In this document: positions 50,087 to 58,496 of the stretch, piece by piece
Numbering within the stretch: position 1 is the first letter of the stretch
Layout: each line of letters begins with the position of its first letter
Origin: CAVQRB01 sp963715055
GTDB taxonomy: Bacteria; Pseudomonadota; Alphaproteobacteria; Rhodobacterales; Rhodobacteraceae
DNA length: 64,000 nucleotides
Assembly: GCA_963715055.1 (NCBI GenBank)
Contig: CAVQRB010000002.1
Location: 310,001-374,000 of the forward strand
Direction of reading: 5' to 3'
The notes under the pieces: generated by a model
The model's database searches: none
The model's input: the letters and a program-made list of their open reading frames with translations, nothing else
Told to the model about the DNA's origin: nothing
Program-made: the position numbers and the translations under genes

Positions 50087-50980
50087 TCACACCCACTTCG
50101 CAAGCGGCGGCAGGCTCATCAACACCGCATTCGCATCATGCCCGGTCTCGAGCCCGAACTTGGTGCCTCGGTCATAGACGAGGTTGTACTCCGCATAGAG
50201 ACCACGGTGCACCAGTTGTGCGTCCTTGTCCGCCTCGGACCAGACTTGGCCACGCCTGTTGCGCACGAGCGGGACATAAGCTGGCAGGAAAGCCCGCCCA
50301 ATGTCCTGCGTGAGAGTGAAATCCTGCTCCCAGTCGCCGGTGCAATGATCGTCCATGAAGATGCCACCGACGCCGCGCGCGCGCTTGCGGTGCGGGATGA
50401 AGAAATACTCGTCGGCCCAGGCTTTCAACCGCGGATAGACCTCCTGCCCGTGCGGGTCGAGGTGCGTCTTCTGCGTCTGGTGGAAATGCTCGGTATCCTC
50501 GGCATATTCGATGCAGGGATTGAGGTCCGACCCACCGCCGAACCACCAGGCATGCGGCGTCCAGAACATACGTGTATTCATGTGAACCGCAGGCACATGC
50601 GGGTTCTGCATATGCGCCACCAGCGATATTCCGGATGCCCAGAACCGCGGATCTTCCCGCATGCCCGGGATGCCCTTGCGGGCGGCCATGGCCATTTGCG
50701 CCCGCTCGCCCAGCGTGCCGTAGACCGTCGAGATGTTGACACCGACTTTCTCGAAAACCCGCCCCCCCCGCATGACACTCATCAGACCGCCACCCGCGTC
50801 CGACCCATCCTCGCTGCTGCGCGCGGTTTCGGAAACATCGAAAAACGCTGCTGGCGCATCAGACATTGGTCCTTCCGCATGGTCACGTTCCAGCGTCTCG
50901 AAGGCTTCCACGATCTGGTCGCGCAGCGCCCTGAACCAGGCGGCAGCCCGCGTTTTCTCGGAATCGAAAGTCTCGGTCAT
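50087..50980 (-). CDS. hemF: aerobic coproporphyrinogen III oxidase
   Basis: A 297-residue oxygen-dependent enzyme that forms protoporphyrinogen IX from coproporphyrinogen III. Conserved parts are GGGLMSVMRGGRVFEKVGVN, the family region AVHMNTRMFWTPHAWWFGGGSDLNP, and the end HRGLYAEYNLVYDRGTKFGLETG. The start at 50980 gives the usual N-terminus. It is the aerobic counterpart to anaerobic HemN, which is not in the window. With hemE and hemC it forms a small heme cluster, though not one operon. Confidence 0.96.
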   Translation of the reverse strand: MTETFDSEKTRAAAWFRALRDQIVEAFETLERDHAEGPMSDAPAAFFDVSETARSSEDGSDAGGGLMSVMRGGRVFEKVGVNISTVYGTLGERAQMAMAARKGIPGMREDPRFWASGISLVAHMQNPHVPAVHMNTRMFWTPHAWWFGGGSDLNPCIEYAEDTEHFHQTQKTHLDPHGQEVYPRLKAWADEYFFIPHRKRARGVGGIFMDDHCTGDWEQDFTLTQDIGRAFLPAYVPLVRNRRGQVWSEADKDAQLVHRGLYAEYNLVYDRGTKFGLETGHDANAVLMSLPPLAKWV

Positions 50981-51053
50981 TCAGCCGTCCAATGTGTCAT
51001 CTTTTTCTGACACCATACCTAGACCAGAACCGAAGGCTCTGAAAAGCGCGAAG

Positions 51054-51854
51054 TTAGTGCGCCGGGGCCGCCACGACATCGAGCAGGCTACGCCCACCAT
51101 CCACGGTGATGATCTCCCCGGTCATGAAGCCGGAGCTTTCCGCGGCGAGAAACTGCACGGCATCGACCAGTTCGATCGGGCTCGCGATACGCCCAAGCGG
51201 CGTGTGGTTCAGGATATCCTCGCGCCAGTCGTCATGCTCGTTGACCTGGGTCTTGAGCGAGGCGCTCATCACCGAGCCGAAAGCCACGGCATTCACGCGG
51301 ATCCGCTCGGGCGCAAGGGCAAGCGCCAGGGACCGTGTCATCTGCTCCAGCGCCGCAGAGGCAATGGAATAGGCCATGAGTTCCGGACGTGTCCGGCGTG
51401 CAGCGATTGAACTGAAGTTGATGATCGCGCCGACCTGACCCTCCGGCTGATCGGTGCCTTGCTTGATCATCCGTTTCGCAACCTGCTGGCTGAGTTGCAA
51501 AGCTGTCATCAGGTTCTGATCGAGCAGCGTGGAGACAGAGACGTCCTCCACGTTGAGGGCATCGGTGAGCATGACCTGCCGCGATGCGTTCACAAGGATA
51601 TCCACCCGGTCGAAGGCGTCGATGGTCGCGGAGACCAGATTGGCTATGGTCAGCCGCTGCCGCAGGTCGCCCGCGAAGTATCGAACGTTGCCATCTTCCG
51701 GCAGATCGACCCATTCATCGGCAAGTCGCTTTTCGTCCATGTCCGCGCACATCACGTTGGCGCCGCGGTCCGCAAACTGCCGGGCAATCGCCAGACCGAT
51801 GCCATTGGCGGCACCCGTGACGATCGCTGTTTTTCCGGAAATCGAGAATGCCAT
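51054..51854 (-). CDS. SDR-family oxidoreductase with altered catalytic tetrad
   Basis: A 266-residue Rossmann-fold protein. The nucleotide-binding motif is TGAANGIG (residues 13-20). Ser148/149 fits the catalytic Ser (INFSSIAA). Tyr162 is in AYSIASAALE, but the position four residues later, which should be the catalytic Lys of YxxxK, is Ser166. The LVNAS motif also departs from the usual NNAG. It may bind a cofactor but act poorly as a dehydrogenase, or use another base. It lies 73 bases before hemF (same strand) and 29 bases after the methyltransferase gene. Substrate unknown. Confidence 0.82.
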   Translation of the reverse strand: MAFSISGKTAIVTGAANGIGLAIARQFADRGANVMCADMDEKRLADEWVDLPEDGNVRYFAGDLRQRLTIANLVSATIDAFDRVDILVNASRQVMLTDALNVEDVSVSTLLDQNLMTALQLSQQVAKRMIKQGTDQPEGQVGAIINFSSIAARRTRPELMAYSIASAALEQMTRSLALALAPERIRVNAVAFGSVMSASLKTQVNEHDDWREDILNHTPLGRIASPIELVDAVQFLAAESSGFMTGEIITVDGGRSLLDVVAAPAH

Positions 51855-51883
51855 GGTGGTCCTTTCTGATGCCGCCCGGTCGA

Positions 51884-52873
51884 TCAGCCGCGCGTGCGGC
51901 GCGGGCGACTCGCATGGAAGAGCTTGAACCGCGCATCCGCAGCCACTTCGGTGACTTTGACGAAATGCGCGCCCAAGGTTGTTTCATAGGGCAAGTGCCG
52001 GTTGGCGACCATCCACAACTGGCCGTGCGGGGCCAGCATGCCGGAGGCCGCGGCCAGAAAGGACTGCCCGAGGCTTGGCTCGGCGGCGCGTCCGCTGTGA
52101 AAGGGCGGGTTCATCACCACGGCATCGAGCTTTTTCTCCGGCGTCCATTGCCGGACATCCGCCCAGTGAAACCGGGCCCGCAGGTCGGTTACGTTGCGCC
52201 GCGCACATTCCAGCGCCATGTGATGCGCCTCAACCAGATGAACCGTCTCGACCTCCTCGCGCGTCAACACATGGGCGCTGAGATAGCCCCATCCTGCTCC
52301 GAGATCGGCTACGGTCTTGCCGAGGCGCGCCGGCAGGGCAGCGGCGAGCAGCGCGGAAGCCGGATCGACCGCATCGGCCGAAAAGACACCCGGTGCGGTC
52401 CAGAACCCACCTTCCGTCAGCGCGGGGCCTGCCTGCCAATCCTCGAATAGTCCGGGGGTCGGCGTGAACCAGAAGAGCTTTCCATGCGCCTTGGAAATCG
52501 GTCCGAAGACAGTCACCCGCGCTCTTATCTCGCGCAGCAGGCTGTCGACCCCATCGGTCTTCTGCCCGTCGATGATGAGCGTGCCAGAACACCTCGCCGC
52601 GACCGCCGCGATGGTGGCGCGCGCCTCACCCTTGGCGCGGGGAAGACAGACAATGGCGGCCTCGCATTCCCCTTCGACGGAAGTGCTCACCTGATATCCG
52701 CGCGCGACCCAGTGGTCATGCAGCGGCTTGAACCCTTCGACGATATGGACATTAGCGCCCGCCAAAGCCGCCAGTTCCACCCCCTCGCCAGGGTTGGTGA
52801 CGGTCATGCGACAGCCCTTCGGAATGGGCAGGCCGGCAGCTTCGACCGCCAGCGAAAGTCTGGCGTCGATCAC
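51884..52873 (-). CDS. rsmC: class I SAM methyltransferase, RsmC-like (16S rRNA G1207 m2G)
   Basis: A 329-residue protein made of a degenerate N-terminal domain and a catalytic C-terminal Rossmann domain. The SAM site is KTVADLGAGWGYLSAHVLTR. The active-site motif is NPPFHSG, diagnostic of RsmC/RlmG-type rRNA m2G methyltransferases. I chose a GTG at 52873 (VIDARLSLAVEAAG) because homology begins there and it lies four bases after the clpS stop. The frame stays open upstream through clpS. E. coli RsmC acts on G1207 of 16S RNA; the target here is by homology. Confidence 0.82.
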   Translation of the reverse strand: MIDARLSLAVEAAGLPIPKGCRMTVTNPGEGVELAALAGANVHIVEGFKPLHDHWVARGYQVSTSVEGECEAAIVCLPRAKGEARATIAAVAARCSGTLIIDGQKTDGVDSLLREIRARVTVFGPISKAHGKLFWFTPTPGLFEDWQAGPALTEGGFWTAPGVFSADAVDPASALLAAALPARLGKTVADLGAGWGYLSAHVLTREEVETVHLVEAHHMALECARRNVTDLRARFHWADVRQWTPEKKLDAVVMNPPFHSGRAAEPSLGQSFLAAASGMLAPHGQLWMVANRHLPYETTLGAHFVKVTEVAADARFKLFHASRPRRTRG

Positions 52874-52877
52874 CCGC

Positions 52878-53219
52878 CTAGTCTTCTTTTTCCATGGTGC
52901 ATTGCAGCGGATGCTGGTGACGCCGCGCGAAATCCATAACCTGCGCCACCTTCGTCTCGGCGATCTCGTGGCTGAAAACCCCCACGACCGCCACACCCTT
53001 CTTGTGCACCGTCAGCATGATCTCGAAGGCCTGCGCATGATTGAGGCCGAAAAACCGCTCGAGCACATGCACGACGAATTCCATCGGCGTGAAATCGTCA
53101 TTCAGCAACAAGACCTTGTAAAGCGGCGGGCGCTTGGTCTTGGGCTTGGTCGCGGTCAGGAGGGACGTCTCGTCCTCATCTCCCGGTCGGCCTGCCATCA
53201 TTTTCGCGTCGCGGTGCAT
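52878..53219 (-). CDS. clpS: ATP-dependent Clp protease adaptor ClpS
   Basis: A 113-residue N-degron adaptor that delivers N-end-rule substrates to ClpAP. The core is YKVLLLNDDFTPMEFVVHVLERFF (binding site residues Asn-Asp-Asp and the helix), then MLTVHKKGVAVVGVFSHEIAETK. I chose the ATG at 53219 (MHRDAKMMAGRPGDEDE) because AGGAG lies five bases upstream; the frame runs to 53360. Divergent from the HAD gene; ATG positions are about 85 bases apart. Confidence 0.93.
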   Translation of the reverse strand: MHRDAKMMAGRPGDEDETSLLTATKPKTKRPPLYKVLLLNDDFTPMEFVVHVLERFFGLNHAQAFEIMLTVHKKGVAVVGVFSHEIAETKVAQVMDFARRHQHPLQCTMEKED

Positions 53220-53304
53220 TTCTGCTCCTGATCTGCTTTGACAACGGTTACTCTCTGACCGGTGTATATAAACTTTCTGTCCATTTAGAAAAGGGGGCTT
53301 TGAC

Positions 53305-54006
53305 ATGTGCGCTCGGGTCACGACGGTTGCTTTCGACGCCGACGACACCCTGTGGCACAACGAGCGTTTCTTCCAGATGACCCAAACGCATTTCGCGAAG
53401 CTGCTCGCCGATTACACGGATAGCCAGGCGCTGATGACGCGCCTCGTTGCCGCCGAGCGTCGGAACCTCGGACACTATGGATTCGGGATCAAGGGATTCA
53501 CCCTATCGATGATCGAGACCGCGATCGAGATCACCGACGGCCGGGTTTCGGGTGCAGTCATTGGCGAGATCATGGAAGCCGGTCGCGAGATGCTGAGGCA
53601 TCCGGTCGATCTTCTGCCCCATGCGCGCGCCGCAGTCGAGGCCGCCAAGAACACGCACCGGGTCCTGCTGATCACCAAGGGCGATCTTTTGGATCAGGAA
53701 CGCAAACTGGCGCAATCAGGCCTTGGCGAGCTTTTCGACGGGGTTGAAATCGTCTCGGACAAGTCCGCGCGGGTCTACCGGGAAATTTTCGCCCGGCAGG
53801 GAGATGGCCCGGACCGTGGTGTCATGGTCGGCAACTCCCTCAAATCGGATGTCCTGCCGATGATCGATGCTGGCGGCTGGGGCGTTTTCATCCCGCAGGA
53901 GGTGGCCTGGGAATTGGAACATGCGACGGTACCGGAGGGGGTAGAGCGGTATCATGCCCTGGGCGACCTCGCGCAACTGCCAGCGCTTCTCGACAAAATA
54001 GGGTAG
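53305..54006 (+). CDS. HAD-superfamily hydrolase
   Basis: A 233-residue phosphatase-like protein. Motif I is FDADDTLWHNE (nucleophile Asp10), motif II is LLITKG (Thr), the Lys lies near KSARVYREIF, and motif IV is GNSLKSDVLPMIDAGGWGVFIPQ. A four-helix cap occupies about residues 20-95. It resembles the haloacid dehalogenase class that acts on phosphosugars or nucleotides; substrate unknown. It lies between clpS and the carboxypeptidase gene. Confidence 0.88.
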   Translation: MCARVTTVAFDADDTLWHNERFFQMTQTHFAKLLADYTDSQALMTRLVAAERRNLGHYGFGIKGFTLSMIETAIEITDGRVSGAVIGEIMEAGREMLRHPVDLLPHARAAVEAAKNTHRVLLITKGDLLDQERKLAQSGLGELFDGVEIVSDKSARVYREIFARQGDGPDRGVMVGNSLKSDVLPMIDAGGWGVFIPQEVAWELEHATVPEGVERYHALGDLAQLPALLDKIG

Positions 54007-54175
54007 GTAAGCAAGGTCGCGCCACTCTATCCTGTGGCAGTCACGCTTCACCTATGGTTAATGCAAATCCCTTAAAACAAAGACTTTATTGAACTAGAAA
54101 GCTGTGCTAGCCTCGGCACAATCAAAAAGCCAGTCGGAACAATCCGGCGGCGTGAGGCAGAAAAAGGCAGTTATC

Positions 54176-55681
54176 ATGAAGGTTCGGCGCGCATTGCCGG
54201 CCCGTTACGGGCTATTCGTTCTCGCAGCACTCTGGTTGCTGGTGGTCCTGCCGCTCAGCGCCCTGGCGGCACCCTATGCCGCCTTCGTGATGGACGCCCG
54301 CACGGGGGAAGTGCTGCACTCCCGCAACGCCGATACGCGCCTGCATCCCGCATCGCTGACCAAGATGATGACGCTCTACATCGCTTTCGAAGCCGTCGAG
54401 CGCGGCGAGATCTCGCTTGATACAAAGGTGAAGATCTCGAGCCACGCCGCATCCGAGCCCCCCTCCAAGCTGGGGTTGAAAGCAGGGCAAACCATCGCGT
54501 TGCGCTATCTCATCCGCGCTGCTGCCGTGAAATCCGCCAATGACGCCGCGACTGCCATCGGCGAGGCGCTGGAAGGCTCCGAGGCCGCCTTCGCCCGCCG
54601 GATGAACCGCACCGCGAAAGCGCTGGGGATGACCAGCACGACCTTCAAGAACGCACATGGGTTGACCGAGGCCGGGCATCTTTCCACCGCACGCGACATG
54701 TCCATTCTGGGTCGCCACGTGCTTTACGACTATCCCGGATATTACAACCTGTTCTCGCGCACCTCGGCAGATGCGGGCATCCGGCCCGTCTCCAACACGA
54801 ACCGGCGCCTGCTCGCCGCCTACAAGGGCGCCGATGGCATCAAGACCGGCTACACCCGCGCGGCCGGCTTCAACCTGGTGGCCTCCGCCGAGCGCGGACA
54901 GGAGCGAATCATCGCAACCGTCTTCGGCGGCACATCGACAACGGCGCGCAACGCCCGCGTGGCGGAACTGCTCGACATGGGCTTCAAACGCGCACCAAGC
55001 CAGGCGACTTTGGTGAAACCGAGGCGACCCGTATATGACGGCAGCGCACCTGTTATCGTCGCCGAAGCCGCGTCCTCCCAAACCGCGGCACCTGAAGTCG
55101 CGGGGCTCGCAACCAGCCTGCGGCCACGTCTGAGGCCGGCAAGCCCGGTGACGACAGCCGCCGCAGCCGCACCGGTGGCGGAAGCCGTCGCAGTGGCCGT
55201 TGCCGCAGCCTTGCCGCCACCTCCCGTCGAGGAGGCCAGCACAAGCGGCATCCTGCCCCAGGATATCCAGGCGGCTCTGATGGAAGCGCAAGGGACGCCG
55301 GAACCGGAAACCGTTTCGGCAGGGAGCGTCTCGCTGGCCTCTTTGCGCCCGGCATTGCGACCATCGGAAGTCATGGCGGATGCCACCCCCGCACAAGACC
55401 CGCAGGTCGTCGAGGTCGTCACGCGGCTGTCGACCTCGGGCGGCCGCCAATGGGGTGTGAATGTCGGACGCTTCTCGAATCGCTATCTTGCTGAACGCGC
55501 TCTCGTCACGACAGCGCTGGCAGAAATGTCGACGCTGGAAGGCAGCTTGCGCAAGGTCGTCAAACGGCCCACGGGGTTCGACGCGAATTTCCTGGGCATG
55601 ACGCAGGAAAGTGCCGAACTGGCCTGCCGGCGGCTTGAAGCGCGCAACATCACCTGCACGACGGTCGGCCCTGCGTCCTGA
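54176..55681 (+). CDS. D-alanyl-D-alanine carboxypeptidase (PBP5/6 type) with SPOR domain
   Basis: A 501-residue periplasmic peptidase that trims pentapeptide stems. A signal peptide (about residues 10-32) precedes the catalytic S11 domain: SxxK as PASLTKMMTLY, SxN as KSANDAA and KTG as GIKTGYTRAAG. A Pro/Ala/Val-rich linker (about residues 280-400) follows. The C-terminal SPOR domain (about 425-500, RQWGVNVGRFSNRYLAERAL) would direct it to denuded septal glycan. The ATG at 54176 was chosen over an open frame from 54104; AAGG lies nine bases upstream. Fits a role in division next to the mipZ-bearing chromosome. Confidence 0.9.
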   Translation: MKVRRALPARYGLFVLAALWLLVVLPLSALAAPYAAFVMDARTGEVLHSRNADTRLHPASLTKMMTLYIAFEAVERGEISLDTKVKISSHAASEPPSKLGLKAGQTIALRYLIRAAAVKSANDAATAIGEALEGSEAAFARRMNRTAKALGMTSTTFKNAHGLTEAGHLSTARDMSILGRHVLYDYPGYYNLFSRTSADAGIRPVSNTNRRLLAAYKGADGIKTGYTRAAGFNLVASAERGQERIIATVFGGTSTTARNARVAELLDMGFKRAPSQATLVKPRRPVYDGSAPVIVAEAASSQTAAPEVAGLATSLRPRLRPASPVTTAAAAAPVAEAVAVAVAAALPPPPVEEASTSGILPQDIQAALMEAQGTPEPETVSAGSVSLASLRPALRPSEVMADATPAQDPQVVEVVTRLSTSGGRQWGVNVGRFSNRYLAERALVTTALAEMSTLEGSLRKVVKRPTGFDANFLGMTQESAELACRRLEARNITCTTVGPAS

Positions 55682-55684
55682 GGT

Positions 55685-55846
55685 CTAGTCGCTCTTGGGG
55701 CGATCATCCCATGTGTCATCGAGGATCCGGCGGCTGTCGCCTTCGGGATCCTCGTACTGCCTGCTGCGCAGGGTATAGATGAACCCCAGCAGCCCGAGCC
55801 CGCCGAGCACCAGAGAGATCGGAATGAGATAGGTCAGGACGTTCAT
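55685..55846 (-). CDS. ccoS: cbb3 oxidase maturation protein CcoS
   Basis: A 53-residue protein. A single membrane helix (LTYLIPISLVLGGLGLLGFIYTL) is followed by an acidic tail: the family phrase LRSRQYEDPEGDSRRILDD (about residues 26-44). CcoS is needed for heme insertion into cbb3 oxidase. Its ATG overlaps the ccoI stop (TGA) by four bases. It ends the ccoGHIS operon and lies three bases from the convergent carboxypeptidase stop. Too short for many gene finders. Confidence 0.93.
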   Translation of the reverse strand: MNVLTYLIPISLVLGGLGLLGFIYTLRSRQYEDPEGDSRRILDDTWDDRPKSD

Positions 55847-58029
55847 GGGCGCGGCTTGATCCTCAATGCGTTCAGCGACACGACAATTGACGAGGAGGAC
55901 ATCGCCAGTGCCGCAATCAGCGGCGTCGCAAAACCTGCGACGGCCAGCGGCACCGCGATGATATTGTAGAAGGTGGCGATCTGGAAGTTCTCCTTGATTC
56001 GCCTCGTGGCGAGCCGGGCCGTGGCCATTGCGTCGGCAACGGGCGACAAATCCCGTCCCAATAGCACGATATCGGAGGCCGCGCGCGCCGCATCGAGCGC
56101 CTGCGCCGGGCTGATCGAGACATGGGCGGCAGCGAGCGCGCCGGTGTCATTCAAACCGTCGCCCACCATGAGGACCTTGCGCCCCTGATCGCGCAGACCT
56201 TCGATGAAGGCCACCTTGTCGCGGGGCAGCATCCCGGCCCGCCACTCCGGGATCCCGAGCGTTTCCGCCATGGATTCAACCGCTTCAGGCCTGTCGCCGG
56301 ACAAGAGACAGAGGTCGATACCCATGTGGGCAAGCCTTTCGATGAGCGTGTCCACTCCGGGCCGCATCGCGTCCTGAAAGGTGATGAGAACCTTGCGTCC
56401 ATCGGCGGTCTGCAAGGCAGCACAAAGACCCGCGTCCCCGGCATCGATGCCGATCCAGTCCGGGCGACCGAGCCGCACAATGCTGCCGCTCTGCTCGGCC
56501 TGCGTACCGAAACCCGGCGCTTCTTGCAGCGCGGTGAGACGCGAAGATACCCTATCGGCATCGGCCATGGCGACGATCGCACGGGAGAGCGGATGCGCGG
56601 ACCCTTGTGCCAGCGCCATGGCCAACGCCTGATCCTGCGGTGAGAGTGCTCCCCAGTTGGTGACTTGCGGCACCCCGAGCGTCAAAGTACCGGTCTTGTC
56701 CAGCACGACCGTATCGACTTCGCCGAGCCGTTCCAGCGCCGTTGCGTTCTTGATCAGCAAGCCCTTGGCAAAGAGCCTGCCGGAGGCTGCCGTCGTCACC
56801 GCAGGCACTGCAAGCCCCAGCGCACAGGGACAGGTGATGATCAGGACCGCGGCGGCGATGTTAAGCGCCACGCGCATGTCGCCGGACCAGGCGAGCCAAC
56901 CCAGAAAGGCAAGGCCCGCAAGGATATGGACCCCCGGAGCGTAGAGTTTCGCCGCCCGATCCGCCAGCGAGGTGTAGCGCGAGCGTCCGCTTTCGGCGAT
57001 CGCAACCAGTTCCGCCATCTGGTGCAGCGAGGTATCACGCCCGACAGCTGTCGCGCGCAGAGTAATTGGGCCGGTGAGGTTGATCTCCCCGGCACTCAGG
57101 GAGTCGCCCGGACCGCGCACCACAGGCAGGGTCTCTCCGGTCAGCATCGAGCGGTCGATCTCCGAGCGGCCTTCGGCGATGACGCCATCGACAGGCATCC
57201 GCCCGCCGGGTTTCACCAGTACGAGGTCGCCCACGCGAAGTTGCGCCACCGGCGTATCCACGGGCTTGCCCTCCGTCAGCCGCAGGGCGCGCGGCACTTC
57301 GAGCGCGGTCAATTCCTCGGCGGCGGAACGGGCGGCGGAGCGGGCGCGCGCATCGAGCCAGCGGCCTGCCAGCAGGAAGAAAGTGAGCGTCAGCGCCGCG
57401 TCGAAATAGGCATGCGCCCCCGAGAGCCACGTCTCCCAAAGCGACGTGATCAGGGCGAGGGCGATGGCAAGGCTGATCGGCACGTCCATGTTGAGCCGGC
57501 CTGCCCTGAGTGCTGACCAGGCGTTGACGAAGAAGGGCTGCGCGGAAAAGGCGATGGCCGGAAAGGTGATTGCGGCCGAAATCCAGTGGAAGAGATCGCG
57601 GGTGGCATCCGTTGCCCCGGACCAGACCGCCACCGACAAGAGCATGACGTTCATCGAGGCGAAGCCCGCGACAGCGAGACGCATCAGAAGGTCGCGCCCG
57701 GCCGCGTTGGTGGAGGTTTCCTGCAAGGCGGCGGGATCGAGTTCATGCGCCTCGAACCCAACGGCCTCAACGCGGGCGGCAAGCTCTTCCGCGGTGATGT
57801 GAGGAGCGGCGTCGATCAACGCGCGCTTGAGCGTGAGATTGACACGGGCGGATTTGACGCCAGGCACCGCCGACAGAGTTTTTTCAACTGTGGCGATGCA
57901 GGCCTGGCAGTGGATCGTCGGCAGGGACAAAACCAGACGTGACGCTGCCGGTGCAGTCTCCACCGGCGTCGCAGGTCCAGCGACGCAGCCCGGGCAAACC
58001 ACGGGCGTATTGGTGGAGAGTGTCGTCAC
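55843..58029 (-). CDS. ccoI: copper-translocating P-type ATPase CcoI (FixI)
   Basis: A 728-residue P1B ATPase that exports Cu for the cbb3 binuclear site. The N-terminal HMA metal domain holds LPTIHCQACIATVEKTLS (CxxC). A further Cys pair lies at residues 12-15 (VCPGCVAG). The membrane metal site is CPC in ITCPCALGLAVP, and the phosphorylation site is VVLDKTGTLTLG. The hinge is GDGLNDTGAL. It overlaps ccoH upstream and ccoS downstream by four bases each. Confidence 0.96.
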   Translation of the reverse strand: MTTLSTNTPVVCPGCVAGPATPVETAPAASRLVLSLPTIHCQACIATVEKTLSAVPGVKSARVNLTLKRALIDAAPHITAEELAARVEAVGFEAHELDPAALQETSTNAAGRDLLMRLAVAGFASMNVMLLSVAVWSGATDATRDLFHWISAAITFPAIAFSAQPFFVNAWSALRAGRLNMDVPISLAIALALITSLWETWLSGAHAYFDAALTLTFFLLAGRWLDARARSAARSAAEELTALEVPRALRLTEGKPVDTPVAQLRVGDLVLVKPGGRMPVDGVIAEGRSEIDRSMLTGETLPVVRGPGDSLSAGEINLTGPITLRATAVGRDTSLHQMAELVAIAESGRSRYTSLADRAAKLYAPGVHILAGLAFLGWLAWSGDMRVALNIAAAVLIITCPCALGLAVPAVTTAASGRLFAKGLLIKNATALERLGEVDTVVLDKTGTLTLGVPQVTNWGALSPQDQALAMALAQGSAHPLSRAIVAMADADRVSSRLTALQEAPGFGTQAEQSGSIVRLGRPDWIGIDAGDAGLCAALQTADGRKVLITFQDAMRPGVDTLIERLAHMGIDLCLLSGDRPEAVESMAETLGIPEWRAGMLPRDKVAFIEGLRDQGRKVLMVGDGLNDTGALAAAHVSISPAQALDAARAASDIVLLGRDLSPVADAMATARLATRRIKENFQIATFYNIIAVPLAVAGFATPLIAALAMSSSSIVVSLNALRIKPRP

Positions 58030-58496
58030 GGCCCGCTCTTTTTGACGTGCAGGATGACGCGCTGCTGAAACTGCGTGCCGTCGGCGGATTCTGCGGTCAT
58101 GCGCAGGTTCCAGTTGCCGTCACTCAGCACCGCTGGCGCCACGTAGTGCGTCCCGTCGAACACGAAGGCGGGCGTCTGATCATCGCGCACATGGGTGGCC
58201 CGGCCGAGCGTCGCCTCGAGGCTTGAGACCTCGACCGGGAGCCCTGCCCTGTCGGTGATCGACAGGATCACCTCGCCGTCGCCACCGTCTGCGCGGACAG
58301 ACCAGCCAAGCGCTTCCTGCGCGGTACGGTTCTCGTCGAAATGCTGGCTCGCGACGTAGGAGTTCTTGACTTCGAGTCCCGGGAAAGTCTTCACGGCACT
58401 GTACGCCAGCAGGAGATTGACCCCGATGATCACGCTGAAACAGCCGCAGAAGATCAGCGCGACATGGCGCCCGGTGAGGATTTTGGCTTCGGTCAT
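58026..58496 (-). CDS. ccoH: cbb3 oxidase assembly protein CcoH (FixH)
   Basis: A 156-residue protein with one N-terminal membrane helix (ALIFCGCFSVIIGVNLLLAY) and a periplasmic beta-rich domain (about residues 45-156) typical of FixH. It interacts with CcoN and CcoP during oxidase assembly. The start overlaps ccoG and the stop overlaps ccoI by four bases. It is the second gene of the ccoGHIS operon. Confidence 0.92.
   Translation of the reverse strand: MTEAKILTGRHVALIFCGCFSVIIGVNLLLAYSAVKTFPGLEVKNSYVASQHFDENRTAQEALGWSVRADGGDGEVILSITDRAGLPVEVSSLEATLGRATHVRDDQTPAFVFDGTHYVAPAVLSDGNWNLRMTAESADGTQFQQRVILHVKKSGP

Noticed and set aside
54056..54075. A CtrA site upstream of the carboxypeptidase gene.
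   Set aside because: The TTAA half-sites are 10 bases apart, not 7. Only a half-site TTAACCAT (minus strand) remains.
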